DNA of 64,000 nt from Eumeta japonica. Taxonomy: Eukaryota > Arthropoda > Insecta > Lepidoptera > Psychidae. Positions within the stretch are counted from its first letter, which is position 1. Each line of letters begins with the position of its first letter. This document shows positions 47,481-57,959 of the stretch, in pieces. A program made the position numbers and the translations under genes. The stretch spans positions 248,001 to 312,000 of the forward strand of contig BGZK01000481.1 in the NCBI GenBank assembly GCA_005406025.1, given 5' to 3'. The notes under the pieces were generated by a model. The model had not been told where the DNA came from. It did no database searches and was given only the letters and a program-made list of their open reading frames with translations.

Positions 47481-48901
47481 AGCCAACCCACTTTCATGTA
47501 GTACCCATATTTAATAGGTGAAAATCCCGTCAGCATGTTATAAATAATGAAGTCGTGAAATTGTATAATGTTTACATCAAACCTTAAAACAATAGAATTT
47601 TAAAATATTAATAACATTATTCACGTAAATTAAACATTTAACACGAATTCAACACTTAATATAAATTAAGTATAATTTAAATATTTAATAGAACATTCAC
47701 TTCTAAATATTTACCAGTGGAAATTAATCCGATTAACTAACCCTATCCTAAGACAACGTTATTGATATGACGTCAGTATAAATTTGATGTACTATACAAC
47801 GATAATTTAATATGCGTTGTTACGATTTATCTCTAACGTAGTACAAAAATAGAAAAAAGGAAAAGTAAACACAAAACGGAAAATATACATAGAGCAAAAA
47901 AAACAAAACTAACTTTTCGTTTGAATTCTGGTATATTATATCCCTCTATGAGTGGCCTACAACGTTTCTCAGGTGGAAACAAGGTTATAAACAAATTTTG
48001 AAAACAAAAGCTTAAACATGTAACGTCCGAAATAAAAGAAACAATATCTACCAGAATTTCTTATATTCTAACAAATCTAAGTGCACAAACATTTTAAACA
48101 CTAACGTCCACGCATTTCCATATAAGCAGAATTTTATTCTCTTATTTTTTAAGTAGATTTGTTATTCTATTATTCTACTATTTCCTTTACGATCGTAGTT
48201 CGCAACAGTATCTTGATACACATCGTTTCTAACTCGGATTCACAATGATTTTACTTCTATAACTTTATTATTATAGAAGTAAATTATTGTATTTTATTAA
48301 ATCGCAACAGATAATTAGACTTCGCACCGAAATTTACGTTCGAATGCCACGTACTTGATTTCATGCCTAAACGAATTTGTCAAACTTTGAATTTCATTTC
48401 TCTACTAATGAGTACTCAAATGATGATGAATATTTGAGGATATACGAGGGAAGTCATTGTATTAAGAGAGATTTAATGTGTTAGTTTTCATAGATAGAGC
48501 ACGATGCGGAAGTAGCAGTTCTATCTTTATGAGTACGTAGCTCTTCCATAGAAACTGGGTCTAAACAGCATCTGAAAGTCACTGAATGATCTTTAGATTT
48601 TCTATGTATGAGATAATATGGGATCGTTCTTTTTCGCAAATCTCGATTTTCTGCTGTTCATACTCACCAAAATATTGAAATACACTGCGCCGAAAGTATG
48701 ATGTTATTATATATTAATTTTGATCTGAAAGTTTATTTTTCGTTGAGACAGCTGCTGTGAAATTGACCAATAGATGTAAAATGTTTTTAATTCATTGTTT
48801 AAATAGTTTTAGTTTTATTTAAATTACTGTTGGTTTTTTGATTATATTGATTTGCAATATTATTTGAATTGACTAAATCAATGTTTTCGTTTGTTCTGCA
48901 G
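47481..48901. other. AT-rich DNA, probably intron 5' of the Dop2R TM3 exon
   Basis: Ends in the acceptor TTTGTTCTGCAG at 48890-48901. Contains a perfect 13-base hairpin TTTACTTCTATAA (48250-48262) / TTATAGAAGTAAA (48271-48283), loop CTTTATTA. Confidence 0.5.
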
Positions 48902-49013
48902 GTACACGGTTCGTGTGGGGCCTACCTGCGTTCATGTGCGACATTTACATCGCAATGGATGTCACCTCGTCCACTTCCAGTATCTTCAACCTTGTTGCAA
49001 TCTCTGTTGACAG
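48902..49013 (+). CDS. Dop2R: Dop2R exon A: TM3
   Basis: Acceptor CTGCAG|GT, donor GACAG|GTAAATA. Two bases finish a codon begun in an unseen upstream exon, so the preceding intron is phase 1. Reads [20 protein letters not shown] and on to [10 protein letters not shown]. It holds the conserved Cys at the top of TM3 and the binding-site Asp. The residue after D-V-T is Ser where the fly receptor has Cys. The Arg of DRY is split by the intron. Confidence 0.95.
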
Positions 49014-51358
49014 GTAAATATTCATTCATATATATTGTAATATCAATGAGGCTACAATGAACACATTACACGTAAGAAAGTTTTTTCTATGTTAGCCTAT
49101 TGATAATGCAAAAAAAAAAATCGAATTACAAACCTTCAGACAACAATTAAAATCAATATGTTGCTTTAAAGGAACCTGAACTACAGTAGATGTCATTTTT
49201 TTTTATAAAAGTTTTGGAGGGTCATATTTGTTTTTTTTTTTATTAAAAACTTTGTAACGTACAAAATCCGACATTTTGGTAAATAGCGTGGTAGATTTAT
49301 TTTCCTTTCCCAGCAATAAACAGTCTCAACAAGCGAATCCTAAACATATTTCACATAACAATATTTGGTTAAATTTAATTTGCAAAAAATTATTGTAATC
49401 TTACTTTTATTAGGTACATAGCCGTGACTCAACCCATCAAATACGCCAAACACAAGAACAACAGAAGAGTTTGGTTCACCATCGTGCTCGTGTGGCTGGT
49501 GTCGGCCGCCATCGGGGCGCCGGTAGTGTTGGGCCTCAACGACACGCCCGATAGGAATTACAGCGAGTGCCTGTTCAACAGTCAAAACTACGTCATCTAC
49601 TCCTCTTTGGGCTCTTTCTACATTCCTTGCATTATGATGATGTTTCTTTACTATAATATTTTTAAGGTACATGTTAGTCTTTCTTCGATGACTCTAAGTA
49701 AACTTACTTACTATTGATGAAAAATCCTTTTTTTACGTATATATGTTTTAAATTGAATATGCGATATGTTTTGTTTCATTTTGAAAATACATTTTTTTTA
49801 CTATTATACACTAGTGACTTAAGTTATGATAATCCATAGGCATTAAGAACACGAGCGAAAAAACAAAGGGCAGCCTAAAAGTTACCAGTGTCAGGCGAGG
49901 CAACTACCGGTGCTACCACTGCTGTTGTCATAGAGAACGTGGCGCAGACTAGAAGGTTAGCAGAGACGGCGTTGCATGAAGACCGACCTACCAATACTGG
50001 ATCTGGAAGCAATGAAGATGACCATGATGATAGGTTAGTTTTGTAAATTGAAAACTTTTTGAATTGGTTAGCTCTTAATAATTTAGGCAAAAGTTTTATA
50101 AATATTCTTAACTGAATAGTAGGTAGTTGATATTACTGTTTTCTATTTTAACTTATTTATAATGTTTTGAATGACTTATTTACAGTCATTGTTACAGTTT
50201 CGACAAGAGATCAGTAGAGTTAGAGGCAGATGCAGATGAATGTCATGTAATACCTAACGATAAGTCAACCGAATTCATGCTGGCAACAGTCACTGAAGAG
50301 ACGATTGAGTAAGTCAATTATTTTTAACAGCGTCGTTCTAATAATATTTATTGTTACATTTATTACATTTGACAACATTATCAATTTGACAGTTTAATTT
50401 TTTTTTCAAGCAGTGTCGGCAAGAACTTGAAATCTCCAGCGCAAATACAAGACCCAAACGGAAACAACGACTCAGGGTACGCAGCGTCTAGCCTTGAGTA
50501 TACTATTAGAGATCCAGTACCTACTCCGCCAGCCTCACCTAATACCAAACATGATGCCATTATTTTACACAATGTCGGTTGTATAGAAAATGGTAGGGAG
50601 CCACGAACAAAAGATGAAAAGAAAACTGAACAGGAGTCTAGGTATTAGGAAGTATTATAGATAATTTCATCGAAGGCTTTAAAATATGAAATATTGTTAT
50701 TATTACAGTAAAATTACTCTAATCTTATTTTTTATTACAGAGGTGCATCTATAGCTTTAAGATTAGAGGAAGATTTAGAAACGAGTCAGTTCGATGGCAG
50801 AGATGGTTCTACTTCTAAAAAGGACAGGAAGGCCAGTGCCGCTACCGCTAGATTTACAATATATAAGGCAAATAAAGCTAGTAAAAAGAAAAGAGAAAAA
50901 TCGTCGGCGAAGAAGGAGAGGAAGGCCACGAAGACACTCGCCATTGTATTAGGTACTGTTTTTTCAAAATTTTCGTTTGACCTGTATGAAGTACAAAAAT
51001 ATCTCATAAAATAAAAATAGAAAATTTTTAATATGAAGTAAATTGATGTCAATAGTAAATATATTAAGTTCACGCTGAAATAGAGTTTTTCACTGTTTTG
51101 TAAGAAATTTTATGTAAATGCTAATATAAAAAAATGTCTCCAGGCGTATTTCTGTTTTGCTGGGCGCCGTTCTTCACATGCAACGTGTTGGACGCGGTTT
51201 GCGGCAAACTGGGTGTGGCTTTCTCGCCTGGTGTCACGGCGTTCATCCTGACCACGTGGCTGGGTTACATCAATTCTTTCCTCAACCCCGTCATCTACAC
51301 AATTTTTAATCCGGAATTTCGGAAGGCGTTCCGCAAAATTCTCCACTGCGGCACCTAG
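48902..51358 (+). CDS. Dop2R: D2-like dopamine receptor, TM3 to C-terminus (5' partial, seven exons)
   Basis: Class A G-protein-coupled receptor that binds dopamine at the plasma membrane; D2-like members couple to Gi/o and lower cAMP (family knowledge). Exons: 48902-49013, 49414-49666, 49840-50033, 50186-50308, 50411-50641, 50741-50952, 51144-51358, all with GT-AG introns whose phases join in one frame (445 codons plus stop). Visible hallmarks: CDIYIAMD with the amine-binding Asp (TM3), DRY plus [12 protein letters not shown]5 [10 protein letters not shown] with its three serines, CWAPFF (TM6), WLGY and NPVIY (TM7), and a very short tail [13 protein letters not shown] typical of D2-like receptors. 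The third loop keeps blocks shared with fly Dop2R ([57 protein letters not shown]). Odd: an in-frame TAA at 49876-49878. TM1-TM2 exons were not found. Confidence 0.95.
49414..49666 (+). CDS. Dop2R: Dop2R exon B: DRY, TM4, ECL2, TM5
   Basis: Acceptor TTATTAG|G, donor TTTAAG|GTACATG. Completes the Arg, then [17 protein letters not shown]4 [23 protein letters not shown]2 with an NYSEC glycosylation-type sequon and the disulphide Cys, and TM5 [11 protein letters not shown]. Ends in phase 0 after NIFK. Codons are clearly GC-richer than the flanking introns. The minus-strand frame at 49340-49672 is its shadow. Confidence 0.95.
49840..50033 (+). CDS. Dop2R: Dop2R exon C: start of the third intracellular loop, with in-frame stop
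   Basis: Acceptor AATCCATAG|G, donor GATAG|GTTAGT. Reads [12 protein letters not shown], then TAA (49876-49878), then in the same frame [34 protein letters not shown] and [14 protein letters not shown]. The sequence on both sides of the TAA is conserved with the fly receptor, which has Arg at the stop position. No alternative acceptor inside the exon keeps the frame open: the candidates tried (AAG|AAC, CAG|TGT, CAG|GCG) all meet stops. Confidence 0.9.
50186..50308 (+). CDS. Dop2R: Dop2R exon D: third loop, tandem acceptors
   Basis: Acceptor TTTACAG|T at 50185. A second acceptor TGTTACAG|T 12 bases downstream (exon from 50198) gives the same phase and would drop four residues (after the split Ser: HCYS). 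Reads [20 protein letters not shown] then [18 protein letters not shown]. Donor ATTGA|GTAAGT. Confidence 0.9.
50411..50641 (+). CDS. Dop2R: Dop2R exon E: third loop, NAGNAG acceptor
   Basis: Acceptor TTTTCAAGCAG is a tandem: the exon can start at 50411 (D-S-V-G) or 50414 (D-V-G) in the same frame, removing one Ser. Reads [20 protein letters not shown], a proline/threonine-rich stretch [12 protein letters not shown], then a lepidopteran-specific-looking segment. Donor TCTAG|GTATTA; reading through the donor would stop almost at once. Confidence 0.9.
50741..50952 (+). CDS. Dop2R: Dop2R exon F: end of third loop into TM6
   Basis: Acceptor TTTATTACAG|A, donor TTAG|GTACTG. Reads [20 protein letters not shown] and then [24 protein letters not shown]. 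The Lys/Arg-rich helix next to TM6 is the classic Gi/o coupling region (family knowledge). Ends one base into a Gly codon. Confidence 0.93.
51144..51358 (+). CDS. Dop2R: Dop2R exon G: TM6, TM7, C-terminus
   Basis: Acceptor TGTCTCCAG|GC. Reads [22 protein letters not shown]7 [20 protein letters not shown] and [13 protein letters not shown], stop TAG at 51356-51358. The penultimate-region Cys could be palmitoylated, as in other D2-like tails (inference). Confidence 0.95.
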
Positions 51359-54300
51359 CCCATCGACTATTTGGTCGTCTTCACTCAGTAGGTCTCTGAT
51401 TTTATTGTCATTTCGATTGTACATGGTGTAAACCACGCATGGCGGTTGAAATTTTACTTTATTTATCAACATAAGAGCAGTTATGTTCTACAGTACTGTC
51501 CACTAAAATCTAATTTTATAGAACAACATATCAATTTAATTTGAAAAGAAACTAGAGATACTACTCGGCGACCAAATAATAATGGGTTTGAATTGATTAA
51601 ATGTTGAAGAAGGAATGGTTGATATAAATTCTGTTTCTAATGTTTACGACTTAATCGATGAATAAAAGCATTGATATTCTTGATATAATTAAAATACATA
51701 AATAGTGTTTTAAAGGCGATTTGTAAATATAACATTTAAAAGAATCTTTTGATTACTTTAGATTGTCCAAGACGATCGCATACGCTTAAATAGTATTATT
51801 GCTGTTAAACCTATCGTTAAAGATATTAGGGCTGCGTTTGTTATCATGCTCATGAATAATTTATTCTACTGCGCTTTAATTGTAAGTGTAATTAAATTCA
51901 TAGTAAAAATCGAAGCCAAATATATAGGACTCACTTCAGTTTCTCTTACGTGGTTGTGATGGTTCATGCAATAAATCAGAATTATCTGTCATGGATTTTC
52001 GTAGGGATATTAGTTAAATTCGATTGAATTATTGTCATTAAGACAGAATAATGGTAATACATACATAAAATGCATACTATAAAATATTTCTTTGTAACGA
52101 TTTACGTAGTTAATAATTATTGTTTTCAAATAAATTTTATCTTATAATATTTTGTTAAAAAGAAAATATGTTTTTGGCATTCCTAACAAGCAATTATTTC
52201 ATTAATTGCTTAAGTGATATTAATTATTGTAGTTTTAGTTTTAACTTATCTCTTTAAAAAAATCAATTTTTCGTGGTTCGTATTGATATTCAGTCTCGAA
52301 ACATGTATGCAACACGATGCACTTCATATTCGTGATATTGTGTGGAATGAGGTCAATCCGTATTATGCAACTGACGTTCTCTCGATACTGTTACTTGTTC
52401 TTGAATTATTATCCGTCATATTTGTTTTAGTACCTGAAATTTGAATTAAAACAGAATAAAAAAGGATGAATCGTCAGTGAAATAATAATGATTTCTAGCG
52501 TTTTTGTAAATACAAGTTCCTTTCGGAAAAAATGCAGTAATTTATATAGAAGGTAACATTTTGTGATACGTATTAAGAATTGTCTTAAATCTGTTTTGAT
52601 TAGGTATGTTATCCAATCAATCAATGAATAAATGTGAGTTTCAGTTATAATTATTTTAAATTTAATTATGTATTATAGTGAGTAAGAAAAAGATATGCAG
52701 TTAATATTTTTTAATAATAATTGTCTTTAAAGAAACAAGCATCTTAGGGTAAATCGAAACTATTTTCTATTTTTCGTTTTGAAGAGTTGAGAAAATTTAA
52801 AGTTTTAACACCTATTTTATGAATTGTTTGTATACTTTCAAAGAGCGCAGTTAATATTTATCCTCCTAATGAACAGAATTATTGACATTGGCACTTTAAA
52901 CATCGCTGTTCATAGATACACCCCTTTTTGTTAGAAATTTCAATCTAGAATGATGAATGCTCCTAGAAAAAACCAATGGCTTGCTGTCAGTATAAGTGGT
53001 CGCGTCGCCTACTGGTTTGAGAGCCAACTCTAGACAAGTATGAATACGTCAGCTCGGTGGCTACTCAGAGAAGACAAGCAAAACGATGTAACAAAATGAT
53101 GTTTTTGCAATGTCTTACTAATTGAAGGGTGTATCTATGTACTTTGATAAATACAGCCTAGACGTCACAACCGAATGGTTGGATTTGAGTTATGAGGTTA
53201 AGGGCAGGACTCACTCTACTGGTTGGTTGGCACGCCTCAAACTAAATGAAGGGCAAGTTAGACTTTGTCGCGCGTTGCATTGTCAGATTCAAAGGTTGTA
53301 CTTGTGACGCGTTCTATATTACATATTTTTATTGACGTATAAAGAAATGAATTATTTTTTAGGAATCATTAAATATATTCGAGTGCGTAGTGTAATATTA
53401 AGATGTCCGATGCGATGAGCTCGCGACGACGCCGGGCCTTAATTTTATGACACGCAAATGGAAACGGTTACATCTGAATTATTTCTAGTCACAGTTGTTG
53501 AATCTCTATATTTTAAGAAGTCAAATTGACACAATTAGCAGGAAGGATTTGCATTGACGAGGAAATTTTAACAATTCACAATTTGATACGATAACAATGT
53601 TCCGGATTTAAACTTACAATGTTGCTTGCGCAAAGGCCGTTTGAGTGTCAAAAATACATTAAAATTAATCTAATACCTTAATTTCGTGTTCCCACCGACT
53701 CTTAATTTCTTCACTAACATACATTCCGCTTAGATATATCTTAATTAACTGCGGCGTGAAATAAAAATTAAGCCCCCGTGTCGTTTTAAAGGCAAATGCA
53801 CAGCGTGATTTGATGATACATAGATGTTATTTATTCGCCAAACGATAATTAATCATATCAACAATAATTCGTCTAGGGTACTTAGTATAAGAATAAACGT
53901 GTTGACGTCCTTTATGCTATCGTACTAATTAATATATCACTATTTTCGTTTTACACTTGTTAATATTGTTGCAATTTTCGTATCGTTTATTTATTACTAA
54001 AGTTGTAATCCAACTGACCCGAATTAGTACCTTTAGATTGTATTAGCGATAACGATAATAAGTTGTTTTTTAGATTAAGAATTTTATCTGTATGATAATC
54101 TCAAAGGATGATCTCTTCGTTTTATAACTTATTTATAGGATTATTGTTGACTGCTCACGTTTTATAGAGTTACCAGGCGATGCGAAAAGAAATAATTTAA
54201 TTTCGCTTCTTGGTAGTACCCACATTGTCATCAGTTTCCGTAACTACATAGTATTTAGAATGTAAATCGATTGTATATTTTGAAAATAAATAGTTACAAA

Positions 54301-54890
54301 TTAAATTACATAATATAATCGTCGGGCTTAATAGATCGATTTAGTACACGCAATAAGATTGAAATAAATTTAGTTAGCTAATGTTCTCATTCGATAGGGT
54401 TTGTAAATAATGAATTATAATATACTTTACTTTCATGTAAATATTTTTAATGCACTACTAAATCAATGAGTTACGACGTTAAACAATGTTCACAGTTCTT
54501 TGAATAATCGATAATAATTTACGAGTTTGACTGTAACGTGACGAAAAAAAGAAATGAACTTATAAATTTTCTCTTCTTATGGAAAACAAATTAAATATTT
54601 TGATGGAACATTGGTAACGGTACGTAGAACTTTCTATTTACGTAATCTAAAAATATTTACAAACTTACTTACGAGACAGTAACAAAATAGGTCTCGATTT
54701 CTCGAAAATAAACGTTACATTTGTTTTGTAATTTTATATAAATCACGTCGTGAATTATAGTTTTCATGGCTAGCGGCAATAAACAATTATTATTACTTTT
54801 AATACAATTCTGTATATTTATTCTAAATATAAAATTGATTGTTTTTGTTTATTCTATTAAAATAAAATAAAAGTGTATATATTTTCTTGT
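51359..54890 (+). other. Probable Dop2R 3' UTR and downstream DNA
   Basis: AT-rich, no coding exon seen. AATAAA signals lie at 51661-51666 and 52455-52460, with several more between 54280 and 54870, so alternative polyadenylation is possible. A GC-balanced patch at 53000-53310 has a 61-codon frame without a recognised domain. Confidence 0.45.
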
Positions 54891-56102
54891 TTTCAAAGAA
54901 TGCCATGATATAAGAAATATGCAACGTGTTTCGCTTCTTGTATTGCAACATAATTATTTATGGACTGTATTGTCATGTAGCGTAATAAAATTACATTATT
55001 GTTTATAAACTAAAATGCTGTGAATTTACATCGTCTTCATAGTTATTGTTGAGTTATATTAGAATTTTCTTCTTCTCATGTTTTCCAAGAAAATGTATTT
55101 ATTCCCTATTCTCAATGTGATATCATTATAGATTTCGAAGTAGTTGAATGTTGCAGACTTATATTAAGAAGCCATTGAAACCGCACCTACTTACCACTAT
55201 TACATATGGAATTGTGAAAAATGACATTACAAATTTATCGAAACTGTCTTGCTCTGATAACAACAGTATGCGACTTTTTGATACTGTGACTAAAAAGAAT
55301 GTAAAAAAAAACACACAAGTAAATTAATTTAAATTATTGATTAGAAATCTATAAAAAAAATATTCTTCTTATTACAATACATAAATTTTCCTTATATACC
55401 TGAATTAACTTCAAATAACGTGTGACATATTTTTATATAAATTCATATATCACTATTATAAATAGTATTAATTTTTTGATTTTGATTTCTTTTGTATTTT
55501 ACTGAGCTTAAAAATGTCTAAAGTAATACTTTTAGATTTTTTTAAGGTAAGCTAAAAATCATCAACCAATAAATAAACAGCGTTTACTCAGTTACATAAG
55601 CTCTTATGCTGTTGTACCATCGACATAATATTATTTCAATAATCTTAATGAAACTCATCAGCAGTTCACATTTATTTCACATTATTCATGTTGACTTAAC
55701 TGTGGGCAAGTTGACTAACACGTTGCAGCATATATGTTGCGTCGTGCGTTGCGGCATTGTGTAAAATGCTATAATTTAAATCCATTTTGTCTACGCGGAC
55801 GCGCCGTGTCTGCGTGCGCGGGCTCAGTGCTCTACTTTCTATGAAAGAATTGTGATCGTTTCAAATACAATATTCTGTTTTTACGCTTCCGTGTTTTATT
55901 CTATTGATAGAACCTTCTTTCAATACGTTATGGTCGATATACATTTAATGACACAACTTATTATAATAACAATATTTATATACAAGCTTACAGATTGGCA
56001 TTTGACATTAAGTGCTTAATCTGAAATTTTATCAATAATAACAATACAAATAAAGTTTTAATCATCCTTTACACTACTATTAATTTTTGTGTATATTATA
56101 GT
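54891..56102. other. AT-rich stretch, no gene seen
   Basis: A short GC-rich patch at 55790-55830 (CTACGCGGACGCGCCGTGTC) stands alone. Confidence 0.35.
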
Positions 56103-56285
56103 ATTTTTGAGCTGCCGAAATATGAGCCAAACCAAAGAGTAGTAGGGGTTGCAAATACAACCCCAGAGGAGTCAGCAGTGCGCTTCCGGCCTCTTGGTAG
56201 TAGGAATAGGACACCCGATAGAGGGGGAATGAACTTACGAAAGGGAAACGGGCTAATGGAGGAGGAAGGGGTCATCTTTACTTTC
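56103..56285 (+). repeat. Dispersed repeat family, copy 3 (truncated)
   Basis: Contains GGGGTTGCAAATACAACCCC, AGAGGAGTCAGCAGTGCGCT, CCGGCCTCTTGGTAGTAGGA, ATAGGACACCCGATAGAGGG and AGGAGGAAGGGG, in the order seen in copies 1 and 2. It lacks the final CTCACT...GATGAAA segment. Confidence 0.6.
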
Positions 56286-56829
56286 GAATTCAAATCGCTT
56301 TCAAATAACTAATACAAAACAATATACATTTTATTTATATTTTTTTTAGTATATGTGATAATTATGTCATATTTGGTCACTTTAACTAAACACAATGTAA
56401 AAACACGGCGTACTGTTTACTTTCTGCATTAATGATTTAAAATGAAATATCTATGCGTATATGGATTACAGTAGTGAAGTAAAAAAAAAACAATACTGAT
56501 ACGGAAACTCAGTCACATTGTCAGTTACAGTATTGACCCGTGTTAATAACCTTTGACTCTGTTTATATTTTATCGACTGTTGTCAACACTAACTTGTCGG
56601 ACTTTTACTACCGAATCACTGTAACTTTATAGACTTAAAGTGACGATTAACTATAGACTTGACTTTTTGTAGCTGAAGATGCCTTTGGCTCAGAATATGT
56701 ATCGTATCTTGAAGACACTCCGCCAAAGATAACAAACATACTGGTAACAAACAAAACATATCCATTATTATATTTTTTTTTAAATTTTTACTTTTTAATT
56801 ACTCTTATGTGTTGTATCTACTTTTATAC
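56286..56829. other. AT-rich stretch, no gene seen
   Basis: Nothing recognised. Confidence 0.35.
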
Positions 56830-57440
56830 ATTTCATTTTTAGGATAGCCTCAAATGAATAGCGTCATATCTGGAGATCGTGGCGGCCATTTTGTAGGGCC
56901 AAGCGTGTCTATCCATATTTTGGAAAAGTGATGGCTTAAATAAGTCTCTAATTACTAAACTATTGCGTGCCTGAGTTCTGTCCAGTAAAAATAAATTTTT
57001 CAACGTTCATACAAGGGAAATTTGTCAAGGTTTTCAAGCACTTGATACATTATTTCTTGAAATTTTTCTGTGTTTAGCGTACCGTCATATAAATAAACAG
57101 CACAAATTCTATTGTCCAATATGGCATACTAATAGTGAATGAAAATCGTACTTGATTGTGAGACTCCGTCGTTCTTAAAGGATTGGTTTGCGATCAGTGT
57201 TGGTTGGTTATTATTTGCGATTTTTCATTCCATTATTCGATAAAAGACTTTCATCAGTTCATTTGGATCAACAATCGCTCGTCTTACTAACCAACAAATA
57301 AATTGTAATATAGTCTACAGGAAGTAAAACTTGTAAAATTTTCTCTTCTATATAACATTTGTAATTACATCGTTTCAAGATTTTTCTTACTGTTGACTTG
57401 TGAATTCCTGCATCACCTGCAGCATAATTTTAAAAAACTG
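56830..57440 (-). pseudogene. IS630/Tc1/mariner-type transposase relic
   Basis: On the minus strand, starting near 57425, AGDAGIHKSTVRKILKR looks like a helix-turn-helix followed by CNYKCYIEEKILQVLLP. Near 56880 MDRHAWPYKMAATISRYDA aligns with the WIGR-x-GP-x-x-WPPRSPDLTP block that precedes the last catalytic residue of this transposase group. Between them are many stops and frameshifts. No terminal repeats were found. Which family within the group cannot be said. Confidence 0.5.
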
Positions 57441-57689
57441 TAGTAGGTCTTTTTTGTTTGAACTTAAACTGTTTTAACATAAATTGTGAACTAAATTGTA
57501 AAATATTTTGCGATTGTGCACTTCACGTTATAGATATTTTAAACGATACTGGAAAATTATTATCGGCCAGTAATAAATTAAATGAAAGAAAAAAGAATTG
57601 TATAGTTGCCTTTAGTAACTTTTCATTTAAACATTTAATTAAAATATATATATTTTTTGGTTTGATGCGCAGGAATTGGAAATTTTCAC
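57441..57689. other. AT-rich stretch, no gene seen
   Basis: Separates the transposase relic from the LINE 3' end. The 97-codon plus-strand frame (57458-57751) runs into the LINE and is not a gene. Confidence 0.35.
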
Positions 57690-57959
57690 ATACGAAAGAT
57701 ACCCGGCCACGCGACCTAGATACCGGGTTATGTGGGATTTTTACCCACTAAAACCCTTGGGGTGTTGTTAAAGTTATCACCTATACCATAGTATAGCAGC
57801 TTTGCCGTGCGTCAAAGCGAAAATAAGCAAACAAATTACTAGAGTGCAATGTGCTAAATTTGGAAAATTTGCGTCGCGTGGATGAACGATATTGTAATTT
57901 TTGACCGAGTTTACCGACTCGTTGTGGGACAATTAGGGAATTATATTTAAAGGGATAAA

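Noticed and set aside
48869..49060. Plus-strand 63-codon frame over Dop2R exon A
   Set aside because: Wrong frame; it ignores the acceptor at 48901, and the conserved TM3 sequence is in another frame.
49340..49672. A 110-codon minus-strand frame
   Set aside because: Shadow of Dop2R exon B, whose plus-strand frame is conserved and spliced.
51110..51472. A 120-codon minus-strand frame
   Set aside because: Antisense to Dop2R exon G; no independent coding evidence.
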